A stretch of 14,367 nt of DNA from an uncultured Campylobacter sp. (GCF_938045595.1 NZ_CALIBB010000072.1:1-14367), one strand, 5' to 3'. Numbered from the stretch's first letter, positions 1-8,103 are shown. The notes: generated by a model not told the origin, from the letters alone. Translations and numbers: made by a program.

Positions 1-198
1 GTCGGTCCGATCTTCTATTTTTACGTTTAGCGCCTTGAAATATTGCAGCAGCTCACGATACTCTTTTGCAGACACCGCATTTACTAAAAAGAAATTTCTG
101 TTGTTAAATTTAACGACAAAATTTCTTTTTAATAGCCAAGGTAAAATTTTGAAATTTACTGCTTTAAATCTGCACTGAATTTCAAAATTTTAAGCCAT
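1..198 (-). pseudogene. Possible broken or partial reading frame running off the window edge
   Basis: On the minus strand one frame is open from position 189 to the window edge (63 codons). Its last part reads like protein, ending in EYRELLQYFKALNVKIEDRTD-type residues (positions 1-63). No good start is visible: the only in-frame ATG (196-198) is followed by GCT and then a TAA stop at 190-192. A GTG at 73-75 has no Shine-Dalgarno sequence in front of it. The simplest reading is a gene whose start has decayed, or the edge of a gene that begins at an unusual codon. I do not recognise the family. It lies on the same strand as the toxin-antitoxin pair and in the same AT-rich patch. Confidence 0.3.
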
Positions 199-301
199 AA
201 AATAAGATAAAATTTTAAAATTCTACGCCTTTTTTTGGGTGTGAAAGTTTTTATTTTGGGACAAATACTACCGCTTTGATATTGATGCTTTTGTGCATAT
301 T

Positions 302-565
302 TTACTTATCTCCATAGTGAGTTTTACACTGAGCTATTTCTATGGCGCCATTAGATATTCTAAATACGAGCCGATTTTTTCCATCTATTCTAACACTATA
401 AAGCCCCGATAAATTGCCCTTTAGCGCTTCGGGTTTGCCTATACAATCGTAGCCGTTACGCTCTATATCTAGGATTAACTTATTTATGCGCTTTAGAATA
501 TTTTTATCATTTTCCTGCCAATACAGATAATCCTTCCAAGCTTCTTGCGACCAGATTTTTTTCAT
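302..565 (-). CDS. yoeB: YoeB/Txe-family toxin, ribosome-dependent mRNA interferase
   Basis: An 87-residue toxin of the RelE/YoeB fold. Family members bind the 70S ribosome A site and cut the mRNA being translated, which stops growth when the antitoxin is lost. The match to E. coli YoeB is clear by eye: an N-terminal KxIWSxExWxDYLYWQExDK stretch, GKPExLKxNLSG at 43-54, and the C-terminal CxxHY. The catalytic positions of E. coli YoeB, Glu46, Arg65, His83 and Tyr84, fall on the same residue numbers here, so the enzyme should be active. The start ATG overlaps the antitoxin TGA by 4 nt (ATGA). No strong ribosome site precedes it, which suggests translational coupling to the antitoxin. The partner is RelB/DinJ-like rather than the YefM type found in E. 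coli. Confidence 0.93.
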   Translation of the reverse strand: MKKIWSQEAWKDYLYWQENDKNILKRINKLILDIERNGYDCIGKPEALKGNLSGLYSVRIDGKNRLVFRISNGAIEIAQCKTHYGDK

Positions 566-825
566 TGATCCGCTTCTAACAAATCGTGCTCAATCCCGCT
601 ATTTTCCTTTAATTCGTCAAAAGAGCGCTTAAGATGAGATAAATTTTCGTGGCTATAAAAGGGATCTGCTGTCAGCTCGAAAGGAATTTTGCGTTCTTGC
701 AATACTTTTTTAGCGAATATTGTAAAAGCAGTAGTTAAATTTAGCCCCATTTCAGAGCATACTTCCTCCAATCCTTTTTTAAGCTCGGCATCCATTCTAA
801 AATTTACGTTTATAGATCGCGTCAT
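562..825 (-). CDS. RelB/DinJ-family antitoxin
   Basis: An 87-residue antitoxin, first gene of the pair. Residues about 4-42 resemble the RelB/DinJ ribbon-helix-helix DNA-binding segment: a short basic strand (SINVNFRMD), then a helix ending in the GLNLTTAFTIFAKKVL pattern typical of DinJ. The IPFEL motif at 47-51 is also characteristic. The C-terminal part (about 50-87) is acidic and probably wraps the toxin. Proteins of this type neutralise the toxin by binding it and repress their own operon. The ATG has a good ribosome site (AAGGAGA, 5 nt upstream) and a near-consensus promoter in front. The gene overlaps the toxin start by 4 nt. Confidence 0.92.
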   Translation of the reverse strand: MTRSINVNFRMDAELKKGLEEVCSEMGLNLTTAFTIFAKKVLQERKIPFELTADPFYSHENLSHLKRSFDELKENSGIEHDLLEADQ

Positions 826-845
826 ATTGTCTCCTTTTTGATTGC

Positions 846-874
846 ATTATACATTATTTATATGGATAATACAA
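846..874 (-). promoter_or_regulatory. Promoter and likely operator of the toxin-antitoxin operon
   Basis: On the minus strand, TTGTAT (869-874) and TATAAT (846-851) are separated by exactly 17 nt, an unusually good sigma70 promoter for this genome. The region 844-876 is an imperfect inverted repeat (CATTATACATTAT against ATAATACAATG), and a perfect 10-bp palindrome ATTTATAAAT lies just upstream (877-886). Antitoxins of the ribbon-helix-helix type repress by binding such repeats, so this is the probable operator. The operator role is inference. Confidence 0.65.
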
Positions 875-949
875 TGATTTATAAATGTGATTTGCTAAAA
901 CTCCATTATGAGAGAATACTATTAATGCTAAATCTAGCGAAATTTTAAT

Positions 950-2263
950 TCAAAACGAAATATGCATACTAAGCGCGATTATGCATAAAAGTAGCGCCAG
1001 CGGGACATAGACAAAGCGCCCGATATCATACCAGAGCTTGCCGCGAACCCTCTCTGCGCCTAGATTGATCTCATCTAAAATTTCATTCCGCTTAATCACC
1101 CAAAACCACGATATCGCGCCGATTACTGCTCCGATCGGAATGATATAAATCGATACGAAATCCATCCACGGACCCCATGAGCTTATCGCTTCCATACCAA
1201 GGCCCGCACCAAGGCAGATCGCGCACAATAGCGCAAGCGTGAAGGCGCGGCTTAGCCTTGGAAACTTATGCATTAGCGATTCGGCGACTACTTCGAACAT
1301 ATTTTGAAGCGATGAAATTCCACCAAAAATCACGGCGGTAAATAAAATCACTGCAAAAATTCTACCACCTGCCATATCTTGTAAAATTTTAGGCAGAGTT
1401 ACGAAAAGTAGCTTAGGTCCCGCCGCAGGATCCATTCCGTAAGCAAATACTGCAGGGATCATCACTAGCGCAGCTACCATCGCGGCTAGCGTGTCAAATA
1501 GCGCGGTATTTTTCGCCGCAGATACGACGTCTTCGTCCTTGGATAGATACGCGCCATAGACGATCATCCCTGAGCCCGTAATCGATAGCGAGAAAAATGC
1601 CTGTCCCATCGCAGAAATCCAAACCATCGGATCTGCTAGCTTAGTAAAATCGGCGCCGAAAAGAAACGCATATCCGCCTGCAGCGCCTTGCAGTGTCGCA
1701 ACCCTAACCGCCAAAATTGCAAATAGCACGAAAAATAGCGGCATCATAATTTTATTCGTTTTTTCGATGCTTTTGGCGCCGAAAAACAGCGTCAGCAACG
1801 TGCCTGCGACGATTATGCAGTGATAAGGCACTACGGAGTAGGGCGTCAGGGCAAAAGAGTTGAACCACGTATCGGTATTTTCACTCATTAGCGAGCCGTC
1901 TATGGCTTGGACTAGCGCTTTTAGAACGTAGGCGATGATGACGGCATAGCCCACTGCGATACACATCGAACCGGCAAGCGGTAGCCAGCCGATAACCTTA
2001 CCAATAGCGCCCAGTCCGCGGCTTTTCCACGCGTATTCGTATGAACCCAGCGTGCCTGTTTTGGCACGGCGACCGATTGCGTATTCGGCGCTTAGACCCA
2101 CGTATGAAAACAGCGCTACGAAAAAAACGTAAATTAGCAAAAATGCGCCGCCGCCGTTCGTGCCGAGTTTATAAGGGAAGCCCCAGACATTTGCCATACC
2201 TACAGCAGAGCCCACGCAAGCGATGATAAAAGCCCAACGCGATGAGAATTTGTGTTTTGTCAT
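950..2263 (-). CDS. Sodium-dependent transporter of the neurotransmitter:sodium symporter (NSS/SNF) family
   Basis: A 437-residue inner-membrane protein with about 11 hydrophobic segments, as in short bacterial NSS members such as MhsT. The family imports amino acids or related compounds with Na+. The TM1 signature GSAVGMANVWGFPY (18-31) and the following NGGGAFL (36-42) are the conserved NSS start. TM6 carries FFSLSITGSG, which lines the substrate site in LeuT. The position of LeuT Arg30, part of the extracellular gate, is a glycine here (Gly28). The substrate cannot be told from sequence. The ATG has only a weak ribosome site (GGATGG). The gene appears to be transcribed alone, with a 124-nt gap before the antitoxin and a long gap behind it. 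Confidence 0.9.
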   Translation of the reverse strand: MTKHKFSSRWAFIIACVGSAVGMANVWGFPYKLGTNGGGAFLLIYVFFVALFSYVGLSAEYAIGRRAKTGTLGSYEYAWKSRGLGAIGKVIGWLPLAGSMCIAVGYAVIIAYVLKALVQAIDGSLMSENTDTWFNSFALTPYSVVPYHCIIVAGTLLTLFFGAKSIEKTNKIMMPLFFVLFAILAVRVATLQGAAGGYAFLFGADFTKLADPMVWISAMGQAFFSLSITGSGMIVYGAYLSKDEDVVSAAKNTALFDTLAAMVAALVMIPAVFAYGMDPAAGPKLLFVTLPKILQDMAGGRIFAVILFTAVIFGGISSLQNMFEVVAESLMHKFPRLSRAFTLALLCAICLGAGLGMEAISSWGPWMDFVSIYIIPIGAVIGAISWFWVIKRNEILDEINLGAERVRGKLWYDIGRFVYVPLALLLCIIALSMHISF

Positions 2264-2916
2264 AAAGCCATCCGTGCAAAAAATTTTCGTTATGGTAGCA
2301 AAAAGGAATTTAAGATTTATTTATGCGGAATTTTAAGGCGTGCCGATTTGATTACTTAGGAATTTTTAGAATTTAAAATCGCGAAGTTTTAAAGCAAGAT
2401 TGGCGGAATTTTACGATTAAAATCGATAGAGTTAATTCTGCGATACTACGCGGCAAAATTTTATCTTTAATAATTTTAGAATTTTACGCTTAGACTTTGG
2501 CTTTAAAATCCGCTTAGCCCAGGCTTGTAGCAGGGCTTGATATTTAAGTTAGCCGAGAAATTTAGATCAATTGAAATTTTAAAATTCCGCGAAATTTTGA
2601 AATTTTTAAAATCTACGATCTCGCAAAATTTGAAAACAGGCTTATCAAGAAATTTTATCTGGCGCCGCTCTGGCAGAATTTTCGCGGTAGAATTTCGCCT
2701 TTCGTTTGTAATATGAAGAGGACTTATAAATAGCACTTTTATAGCGCTCTACAAGGCGAGTGGCATTCCTGCGCCCGCTATTAGGGCATCTATGCGGGAG
2801 CGGTGAATAAATTTTTGCCCTATATAGGGATTGAGAGCGTCGCAAGCGGCAGCGCGCTTGAAATTTCCGGCACGCAGCACCGCAGGGCGGAATGTTTTAT
2901 TAGCCTACACTTTGAC
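2264..2916. other. Intergenic gap of about 650 bp without a credible gene
   Basis: Short open frames on both strands show no recognisable protein and no ribosome site. The sequence alternates AT-rich blocks (GGAATTTTA, AAATTTT) with GC-rich spacers. The palindrome AATTTTAAAATTC occurs at 2575-2587. Between about 2728 and 2900 the plus strand has two protein-like stretches in different frames, which could be a decayed gene, but I cannot name it. The upstream part must carry the promoter of the transporter; I see no clear -10 box. Confidence 0.5.
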
Positions 2917-4254
2917 TTAGTTATTTTTCTCCGCTTCTTCGTTTTCTTGCGGTTGCGCGACTGCTTTTTTGATCGCTTTTACGAGCGAAACTCTTGTGCC
3001 ATCCATTCGCAGCACTTCGTAATCGCAGTTTTCATCGCTTATTTTATCGCCGATTTCAGGTAGGCTGCCGAAGAGATTAAAGACGTAGCCGCCGATCGTT
3101 AGCTGTTCGGTCTCCTCATCAAAGTCGATGCCCATAACCTCCTCGACGCCTTCGATCTCGAAGCGGCCTCTAAACTCAAAGGTATTCTCGTCGATACGTT
3201 TGAAATTTTGCGCATTCGCGTCGTGCTCGTCGTTGATGTCGCCAAAAATTTCTTCTATTATATCTTCCATCGTCAAAAATCCCGCCGTGCCGCCGTATTC
3301 GTCGATGACGAGCGCGGCAAAAATGCGCTGCTTATTCATCATCGGTAAAATTTTAGAGATCGGGCTGTTTTCAGGCACGATGATGAGCTTGCGCACGATC
3401 TTATCGAAGCTTTTATCTCCCTTTTGCTGGATGATGTCGCGGATGTGGATGAGGCCTAGGACGTTATCCTTGCTGCCGTCGATATACGGAAAGCGCGTAA
3501 ATTTCGACTGTAAGACAGTTGCGTAGTTTTCGTCGTAGCTTTTTTGCTTATTTAGGCAAACTAGATCGCGCCTCGGCGTCATTATCTCTTTGGCGACGGT
3601 GTCGCTGAAATCGACGGCGTTTTTGATGATCTCGGTCTCTAGGCTATCGAGCACGCCGCCTTTTAAGCTCTCGCTCGCGATGATTTTGATCTCTTCGTCC
3701 GAAAGCGCAAGCTCGCTCTCTTTGGCGGGCTTTACACCGATGATTTTAAGCGAGACGGCAGCGATGAAGTCAAACGCCTTGATGATCGGAAAAAACATAA
3801 TCCAAAAAATATGAAGCGGTCTGGAGATGAAAAGCACGATCTTCTCGGTTTTGGCAATAGCGATGGATTTTGGCACTAGCTCGCCGAGCACGACGTGAAA
3901 TAGCGTAACGAGTGTAAAAGATATAACGAAGGCGATCGTATGTGCCGCCGCTCCGCTGCCTATGCCGATGGATCTTAGCGGCAGCTCAATTAGTCTCGAT
4001 ACTGCTGGCTCACCGATCCAGCCGAGGGCGAGCGAGCTTATCGTAATGCCTAGCTGTGTGGCGCTGAGATAGGTGTCTAGGGAGTTTGAAATTTTAAAAG
4101 CGAGCTTTGCGTTTGGAATTTTATCCTTGATAAGCTCTTCGAGGCGAGACTTTCTTACTTTGACGATTGAGAATTCCGAAAGAACAAAAAAAGCATTCAT
4201 AAAGATGAATACAAAAGCTAAAACTAACATTAAAACCGAACTGTCCGTGTCCAA
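2917..4254 (-). CDS. CorC/HlyC (CNNM-like) membrane protein with DUF21, paired CBS and CorC_HlyC domains
   Basis: A 445-residue protein with the full domain order of this family. The DUF21 membrane domain is at about 1-195, with AFFVLSEFSIVKVRKSRLEE after TM1 and the GELVPKS motif at 124-130. The paired CBS domains span about 217-342 (KEIMTPRRDL, then DEYGGTAGFLTMEDIIEEIFGDI). A C-terminal CorC_HlyC domain covers about 355-430. Such proteins act in the inner membrane and are linked to Mg2+/Co2+ or Na+ movement; the old hemolysin name is misleading. The first codon is TTG (4252-4254). It is supported by AAAGGA about 9 nt upstream and by a nearby promoter, while the next ATG (Met9) would cut into the first membrane helix. 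The tail is acidic and rich in Glu and Asn. Confidence 0.92.
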   Translation of the reverse strand: MDTDSSVLMLVLAFVFIFMNAFFVLSEFSIVKVRKSRLEELIKDKIPNAKLAFKISNSLDTYLSATQLGITISSLALGWIGEPAVSRLIELPLRSIGIGSGAAAHTIAFVISFTLVTLFHVVLGELVPKSIAIAKTEKIVLFISRPLHIFWIMFFPIIKAFDFIAAVSLKIIGVKPAKESELALSDEEIKIIASESLKGGVLDSLETEIIKNAVDFSDTVAKEIMTPRRDLVCLNKQKSYDENYATVLQSKFTRFPYIDGSKDNVLGLIHIRDIIQQKGDKSFDKIVRKLIIVPENSPISKILPMMNKQRIFAALVIDEYGGTAGFLTMEDIIEEIFGDINDEHDANAQNFKRIDENTFEFRGRFEIEGVEEVMGIDFDEETEQLTIGGYVFNLFGSLPEIGDKISDENCDYEVLRMDGTRVSLVKAIKKAVAQPQENEEAEKNN

Positions 4255-4292
4255 ATTTCTTATCCTTTGAAATTTAAAAATAAATATTTATG

Positions 4293-4321
4293 ATTATATC
4301 TAAAAACGCTTTAAAATCCAA
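4293..4321 (-). promoter_or_regulatory. Promoter of the CorC-like gene
   Basis: On the minus strand TATAAT (4293-4298) is preceded at 17 nt by TTGGAT (4316-4321), a partial -35 box, with a T-rich spacer typical of Campylobacter sigma70 promoters. It lies about 40 nt upstream of the TTG start. Confidence 0.6.
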
Positions 4322-4871
4322 AAGGTACGGAAAATACCTCACGCCCGTGCGTAGAATTCTGCGGAGTTGAAATTTTGCTTCTTTTATCGCGTAAAATTTC
4401 ATCTGCCCGCGCGAGACTTGTCGCCGCGCAAAATAGCGCTAAATTCTGCTACCCGGCCGAATAAATTTTATTTTCATACTGGGCTGCGGCTGCAAAATTT
4501 CATTTGTATACGGCCGCAGCGAAATTCCATCTGCGCCCGAAGGGGCAAAATTTTACTCCAAATTTCGTCGCGCTTAAAATCGTAAAATTTCGCGCCGTAA
4601 AATTCTGCATAGACGGGCATTTCGGCTTTCTATGCGACGGAATTTCGCCCAGCACTTGCATTTTAAAATGAAATTTTGTCTCGGCGCGGATTATGTTTAT
4701 CGTGCGTTTTAACGGAATTTCGCGGCAATTTAGAATTTTGCGCCGCGACAGACCTTTGTCGCTACGGAGCTTCGGCGCTGCGGCGGATAATCCTAGCGCC
4801 GCGCGCAAGCCCATTAAGAAATTTAAATGCGACGATAAAACCTGCTACTTAAAAAACCTCAGCGCGCAAAC
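4322..4871. other. Intergenic gap dense in AAATTT blocks
   Basis: With the flanking promoter and hairpin, the stretch between the CorC-like and M48 genes is about 640 bp. Both strands hold short open frames, but they consist of repeated AAATTTyr-type blocks every 10-30 nt separated by GC-rich spacers. The translations are low in conserved character and lack ribosome sites, so I do not call a gene. Confidence 0.5.
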
Positions 4872-4896
4872 TCTTGCGAAATTTTAAATCGCAAGA
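4872..4896 (-). terminator. Perfect hairpin directly after the M48 protease stop codon
   Basis: TCTTGCGA (4872-4879) and TCGCAAGA (4889-4896) form a perfect 8-bp stem with a 9-nt AT-only loop. It starts at the base after the TAG stop of the protease gene on the minus strand. No U-run follows at once (a GGTTTTTT comes about 20 nt later), so it may be a weak terminator or an mRNA 3'-end stabiliser. Confidence 0.4.
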
Positions 4897-5706
4897 CTAT
4901 CTATTTCTTGTGGCGGCCTCGTAAAGCGGCAAGACTTTCGGCATCACCTCTTTTAGATCGGCGATGCGATCGTCGTTTGAAGGGTGCGTGGACATAAATT
5001 TAAGCGGATGGCTCTCATTTAGCTTATTCATCTTCTCCCAGACGTTTATCGCCGCCTTTGGATCGTATCCTGCGCGCGCCATCAGCTCAACGCCCATCAG
5101 ATCGGCCTCCGTCTCATGCGTGCGCGAAAACGGCAGCGTGAATGTGTATTGAGCCGCCATGTTCAAAGCCGCTGAGCCTAGATCTCCAAGCCCTGCTGCG
5201 GAGCTTGCTACGGCGATACCGACATCTTTCATCTGTTCAGTCGAGGCTCGCTCGCGGCTGTGTTCGCGCAGTGCGTGCGACATCTCGTGCCCCAAAATAG
5301 CAGCCAGCTCGGCATCGGTAAGCTTTAGTTTTTCGATGATGCCCGTATATACGACGATGCGACCGCCAGGCATACACCAAGCATTGATCGTAGGGTCGTT
5401 GATGACGTTTACCTGCCAGTTCCATTTCAGTGCGTCTTTGCGAAATGCGCCGACTTGAGCGATTAGGCGCTTCGAGATGCCTCTAACGCGATCAGTTAGC
5501 TTTTTATCGGTATTTAGGACATGCTTGGCGTTTGCTTGGGCGGTAATCTGCCTGTAGGCAAGCGCGGCACTTTGATCCATTTCAGCTTCGCTTACGGTGA
5601 TGAATTGCGAGCGGTCGATGCCTACGGCGCCGCCTTGCGTGGTGCTCGCGCAGCCGGTAAAAATCATCATCGCAGCAAAGGATATTAAAAGAGCTAATTT
5701 TTTCAT
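4897..5706 (-). CDS. Periplasmic M48-family zinc metalloprotease lipoprotein (LoiP/YggG-like)
   Basis: A 269-residue lipoprotein with a basic N-terminus, a hydrophobic segment and a lipobox-like FTGC ending at Cys19. The peptidase M48 domain spans about 45-260. The HEMSH motif (140-144) supplies His140, Glu141 and His144. ETEAD (198-202) supplies the third zinc ligand, Glu198, in the ExxxD pattern. AWCMPGGRIVVYTGI (109-123) is the conserved strand before the active helix, and FMSTHPSNDDRI (238-248) is the family's C-terminal motif. Family members process or degrade outer-membrane and periplasmic proteins. The ATG has a strong ribosome site (AAGGAG, 7 nt upstream). The gene stands alone between two long gaps, with a TAAAAT box about 25 nt upstream of the start. 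Confidence 0.92.
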   Translation of the reverse strand: MKKLALLISFAAMMIFTGCASTTQGGAVGIDRSQFITVSEAEMDQSAALAYRQITAQANAKHVLNTDKKLTDRVRGISKRLIAQVGAFRKDALKWNWQVNVINDPTINAWCMPGGRIVVYTGIIEKLKLTDAELAAILGHEMSHALREHSRERASTEQMKDVGIAVASSAAGLGDLGSAALNMAAQYTFTLPFSRTHETEADLMGVELMARAGYDPKAAINVWEKMNKLNESHPLKFMSTHPSNDDRIADLKEVMPKVLPLYEAATRNR

Positions 5707-5731
5707 CTTTTCTCCTTAAAATTTTGCGGCG

Positions 5732-5737
5732 ATTTTA
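5732..5737 (-). promoter_or_regulatory. -10 box of the M48 protease gene
   Basis: TAAAAT on the minus strand in the context TTTCGCTAAAATCGCC, about 25 nt before the ATG. No -35 box is visible. The same context recurs at the divergent promoters near 10270 and 10320. Confidence 0.5.
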
Positions 5738-6832
5738 GCGAAATTTGATTAAATTTTTAGAATTTTATTTTGGATTGCCGGATTTTGCAGGCGCGATCTA
5801 TTTGGAATTTGCCGTAAAATTTAAGGACGCCCGTCGCCTTTAAAATAGGATTGGGCTTTGTAATTTAGCGATAAAATTTAGCGGTGATTTCGCAGAATTT
5901 TATCGTGGCGTAAACGAGGCATTGCTATGTGAAAGTAGTGGATTTATCCCCAAGTGCGGCGTTGTATAAACAAGGCGCCTCTGTGCCTAAATAGAGCGGG
6001 AGCGCGGTTTTAAATTTATGCTGCATAGGCTACGATAAGTCTAGCGGAATTTTATTTGCACTAAGCGCTCGGTTTGGGTGGATAAGAGCAATTTGAAATT
6101 TGCGCAATCAAATCGCGCGATAAAATGGGCTCGGATGTCGCTATGATTTGAGATGAGCCGCGCTAATCTTTGCAACGTAAAATTCTAATTGTTAGCTTAG
6201 CGGCATCCCTTCACATCGCATCTTGCGCTACAATGAAATTTTGTTGTGGGAATTGAAATGATCGCAGAAATGCCAAACGCCACAGACGCCTTTTCGTAGA
6301 ATTTATCTAGCGGAATTCCTTTTGTGCGCGACAGGATAAAATTTCAAATTGCAAGTCGCACCGTATCATTTTGGATGGAATTTTAAAATTTTACGCGTTT
6401 AGAATTTTAAAATTCGGCTACGCAAATCTACGCGATGAAATTTTAAGCTTAAAAATCCGCGCCGGCTTTGGAATTTTATATGTACCGCGTCAGCTATAAA
6501 ATTTTACACTTAGAATTTTATCGCTGCGGCAAGATTTGGTTGGACCGAGGTCTCGCATCGCCGTAGGATTTTTGGCGGCACGTAATTTTGCAGCGCGCAT
6601 CTAAATTTAGCTATGCAAAATTCGTAAAATTCTTATCAGCATGGAATTTTACAGCGTCGTTAAAGCGCATAAAGAATTCTGCGCAGGCCTCGCAAACTCT
6701 AACGAAAGCTCCTTTCTTTTAGGGCACGCGAGCTTTAAGGCATGCTAGTATAGGCATGTGAGTAAATTTTGCAGCGCAAAGCAGCGAGCGCCGAGTGTTC
6801 GCCGCTAGGGATTTCGCACCTGTGGCGCCCAT
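5738..6832. other. Gap of about 1.1 kb without a credible gene
   Basis: This is the longest non-coding stretch of the window; no protein longer than about 60 residues starts in it on either strand. It holds many AAATTTTA and GCGGAATTTTA blocks, two copies of a 13-nt palindromic element (6378-6415), and a TACAAT box near 6230 followed by a 13-codon frame (6258-6299) that could be the remnant start of a lost gene. I see no tRNA fold and no insertion-sequence ends. Confidence 0.5.
6378..6415. repeat. Two copies of the palindrome GAATTTTAAAATT, 24 nt apart
   Basis: Copies at 6378-6390 and 6402-6415; the second extends to the perfect palindrome GAATTTTAAAATTC. The same AATTTTAAAATT core occurs at 211-222, 2575-2586 and 11159-11170. 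All the copies I found lie between genes. The role is unknown. Confidence 0.6.
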
Positions 6833-8092
6833 TTAGTCCTTTTTGGACTTTAGCTTGGCGATCGTTTCTTTTGCGGCCTCGTAAGCCTTAGCGCTCATCT
6901 CGCGCGCCCTTTCGCTTACGTTTTTAGCGACGTCGGAGCTTTTTAGCTCGGCAAATTTTTGGCTCATTTTCTTTTCAAATTCGCTAAGCTCTTTTTTGAT
7001 TGCGTCGAGCTTCTCGTCCAGATCGAGGTTTTCGATGATTTTGACGCTTTTTTGACTTAGCTCTTGAGTGATTTCGCGCGCCTTGGCGCTTGCTTTTTTC
7101 GCGCGCTCGCCAAGCTCGATCTCGCCGATTTTAGAGCTTAGCTGCTCGGCAAGATCGCTTGAAATTTTTCTAAATTTAGCCAGGTAGCCGCCAAATTCTT
7201 CATCGGCGATCTTGGCGATCTCGCTTTTAGCGGGCTCCTCCGAGCTTGCGACCGCATCGCTTAAAACCGCGCTAAATAGCTCGCTCATCTGCGAAATTTG
7301 AAGCCTTTCGTTCTCTAGGCTCTGTGCGTCGCTTGCTGGCGAGAAACTTAGCTCGTCGCGGTATCTTTCGGCGGCTTTGTTTATGCCGTCGTAGCAGCCT
7401 AAAATCGCGCCTCTAATCAGCGCAGAGGCTGTATTTTTGCTCTCGTTTGCGACGAAAATCGCGCGATTTATGATGATTTTTGAAATTTCTTTAGTGCGGA
7501 ATTTCGTAAATTCCCCGTCGCCGATAGCCGAAAATGCGATGTTTTTCGCCGTCTCGTGCGCGGTATCCTCGATGTCGGTGCCGCTTTCTAGCACGCTTAT
7601 AAAGGCCAGTTCGCTTGCTTCTTTAAGTACGTCCGCAAGCGGAAGTTTGCTCGCGATCGCTCGCTGTAGCGCCGAGCCTATGCGCTCTTTTAGCTCTGTT
7701 TCGCTTGCGTTTTGCAGCGCGGTATCCAGATCATCATAGCTGCGCAAAACAAGGGTTTTAATCGCCTTTTGCTTACAAGCGATCTTTTTGCGCAGATCGT
7801 CGTAGTCGTAGATGAGCTTGTAAAGCCCCTGCTCGTCCTCGTCGCACAGCGCCTTTTTAACGCCGTTAAGTAGGGCTTCTGCCGTCTCATCGCTAAGCGC
7901 GCCCGCGTCTTTTAACTCGTCTGCGAAGTCTAGGATTAATTGCGCGCTTTTGGCGCTTTTACTCTCGTCGTCAAGCTCACACAAAGCCTTCGTGGCTTCT
8001 TGCAAGGCGAGCTCTTGCACATATGAGGCTAGCTCGGCTTGTGAAATTTGCGCGAGATCGGCGCCGAATTTTTTGATTATTGCTTCTTTCAT
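6833..8092 (-). CDS. Large helical, Ala/Lys/Glu-rich protein of the moaC operon, function unknown
   Basis: A 419-residue protein I do not recognise with confidence. It has no signal peptide and no membrane helix. The N-terminal half looks like a mixed helical domain; the C-terminal third (about 300-419) is heptad-like and Lys/Glu/Ala-rich, ending in KLKSKKD, as in a coiled coil. I chose the ATG at 8090-8092 because AGGAG lies 6 nt in front of it. A GTG 15 nt further upstream would overlap the previous stop and lacks a ribosome site. The gene starts 11 nt after the DUF493 gene and so is the last member of the moaC operon. My recollection is that an equivalent hypothetical gene follows moaC in other Campylobacter, but I cannot check this here. 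Confidence 0.8.
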   Translation of the reverse strand: MKEAIIKKFGADLAQISQAELASYVQELALQEATKALCELDDESKSAKSAQLILDFADELKDAGALSDETAEALLNGVKKALCDEDEQGLYKLIYDYDDLRKKIACKQKAIKTLVLRSYDDLDTALQNASETELKERIGSALQRAIASKLPLADVLKEASELAFISVLESGTDIEDTAHETAKNIAFSAIGDGEFTKFRTKEISKIIINRAIFVANESKNTASALIRGAILGCYDGINKAAERYRDELSFSPASDAQSLENERLQISQMSELFSAVLSDAVASSEEPAKSEIAKIADEEFGGYLAKFRKISSDLAEQLSSKIGEIELGERAKKASAKAREITQELSQKSVKIIENLDLDEKLDAIKKELSEFEKKMSQKFAELKSSDVAKNVSERAREMSAKAYEAAKETIAKLKSKKD

Positions 8093-8103
8093 TTCATCTC
8101 CTG

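Noticed and set aside
2803..3063. Plus-strand frame of 86 codons overlapping the end of the CorC-like gene
   Set aside because: Starts at GTG without a ribosome site and is antisense to a well-supported gene for half its length.
4367..4887. Short frames on both strands of the gap between the CorC-like and M48 genes
   Set aside because: Translations reflect repeated AAATTT blocks, lack ribosome sites and overlap one another on both strands.
6706..6736. Inverted repeat AAAGCTC/GAGCTTT as a terminator in the 1.1-kb gap
   Set aside because: An 18-nt loop and no following T-run on either strand; too weak to call.
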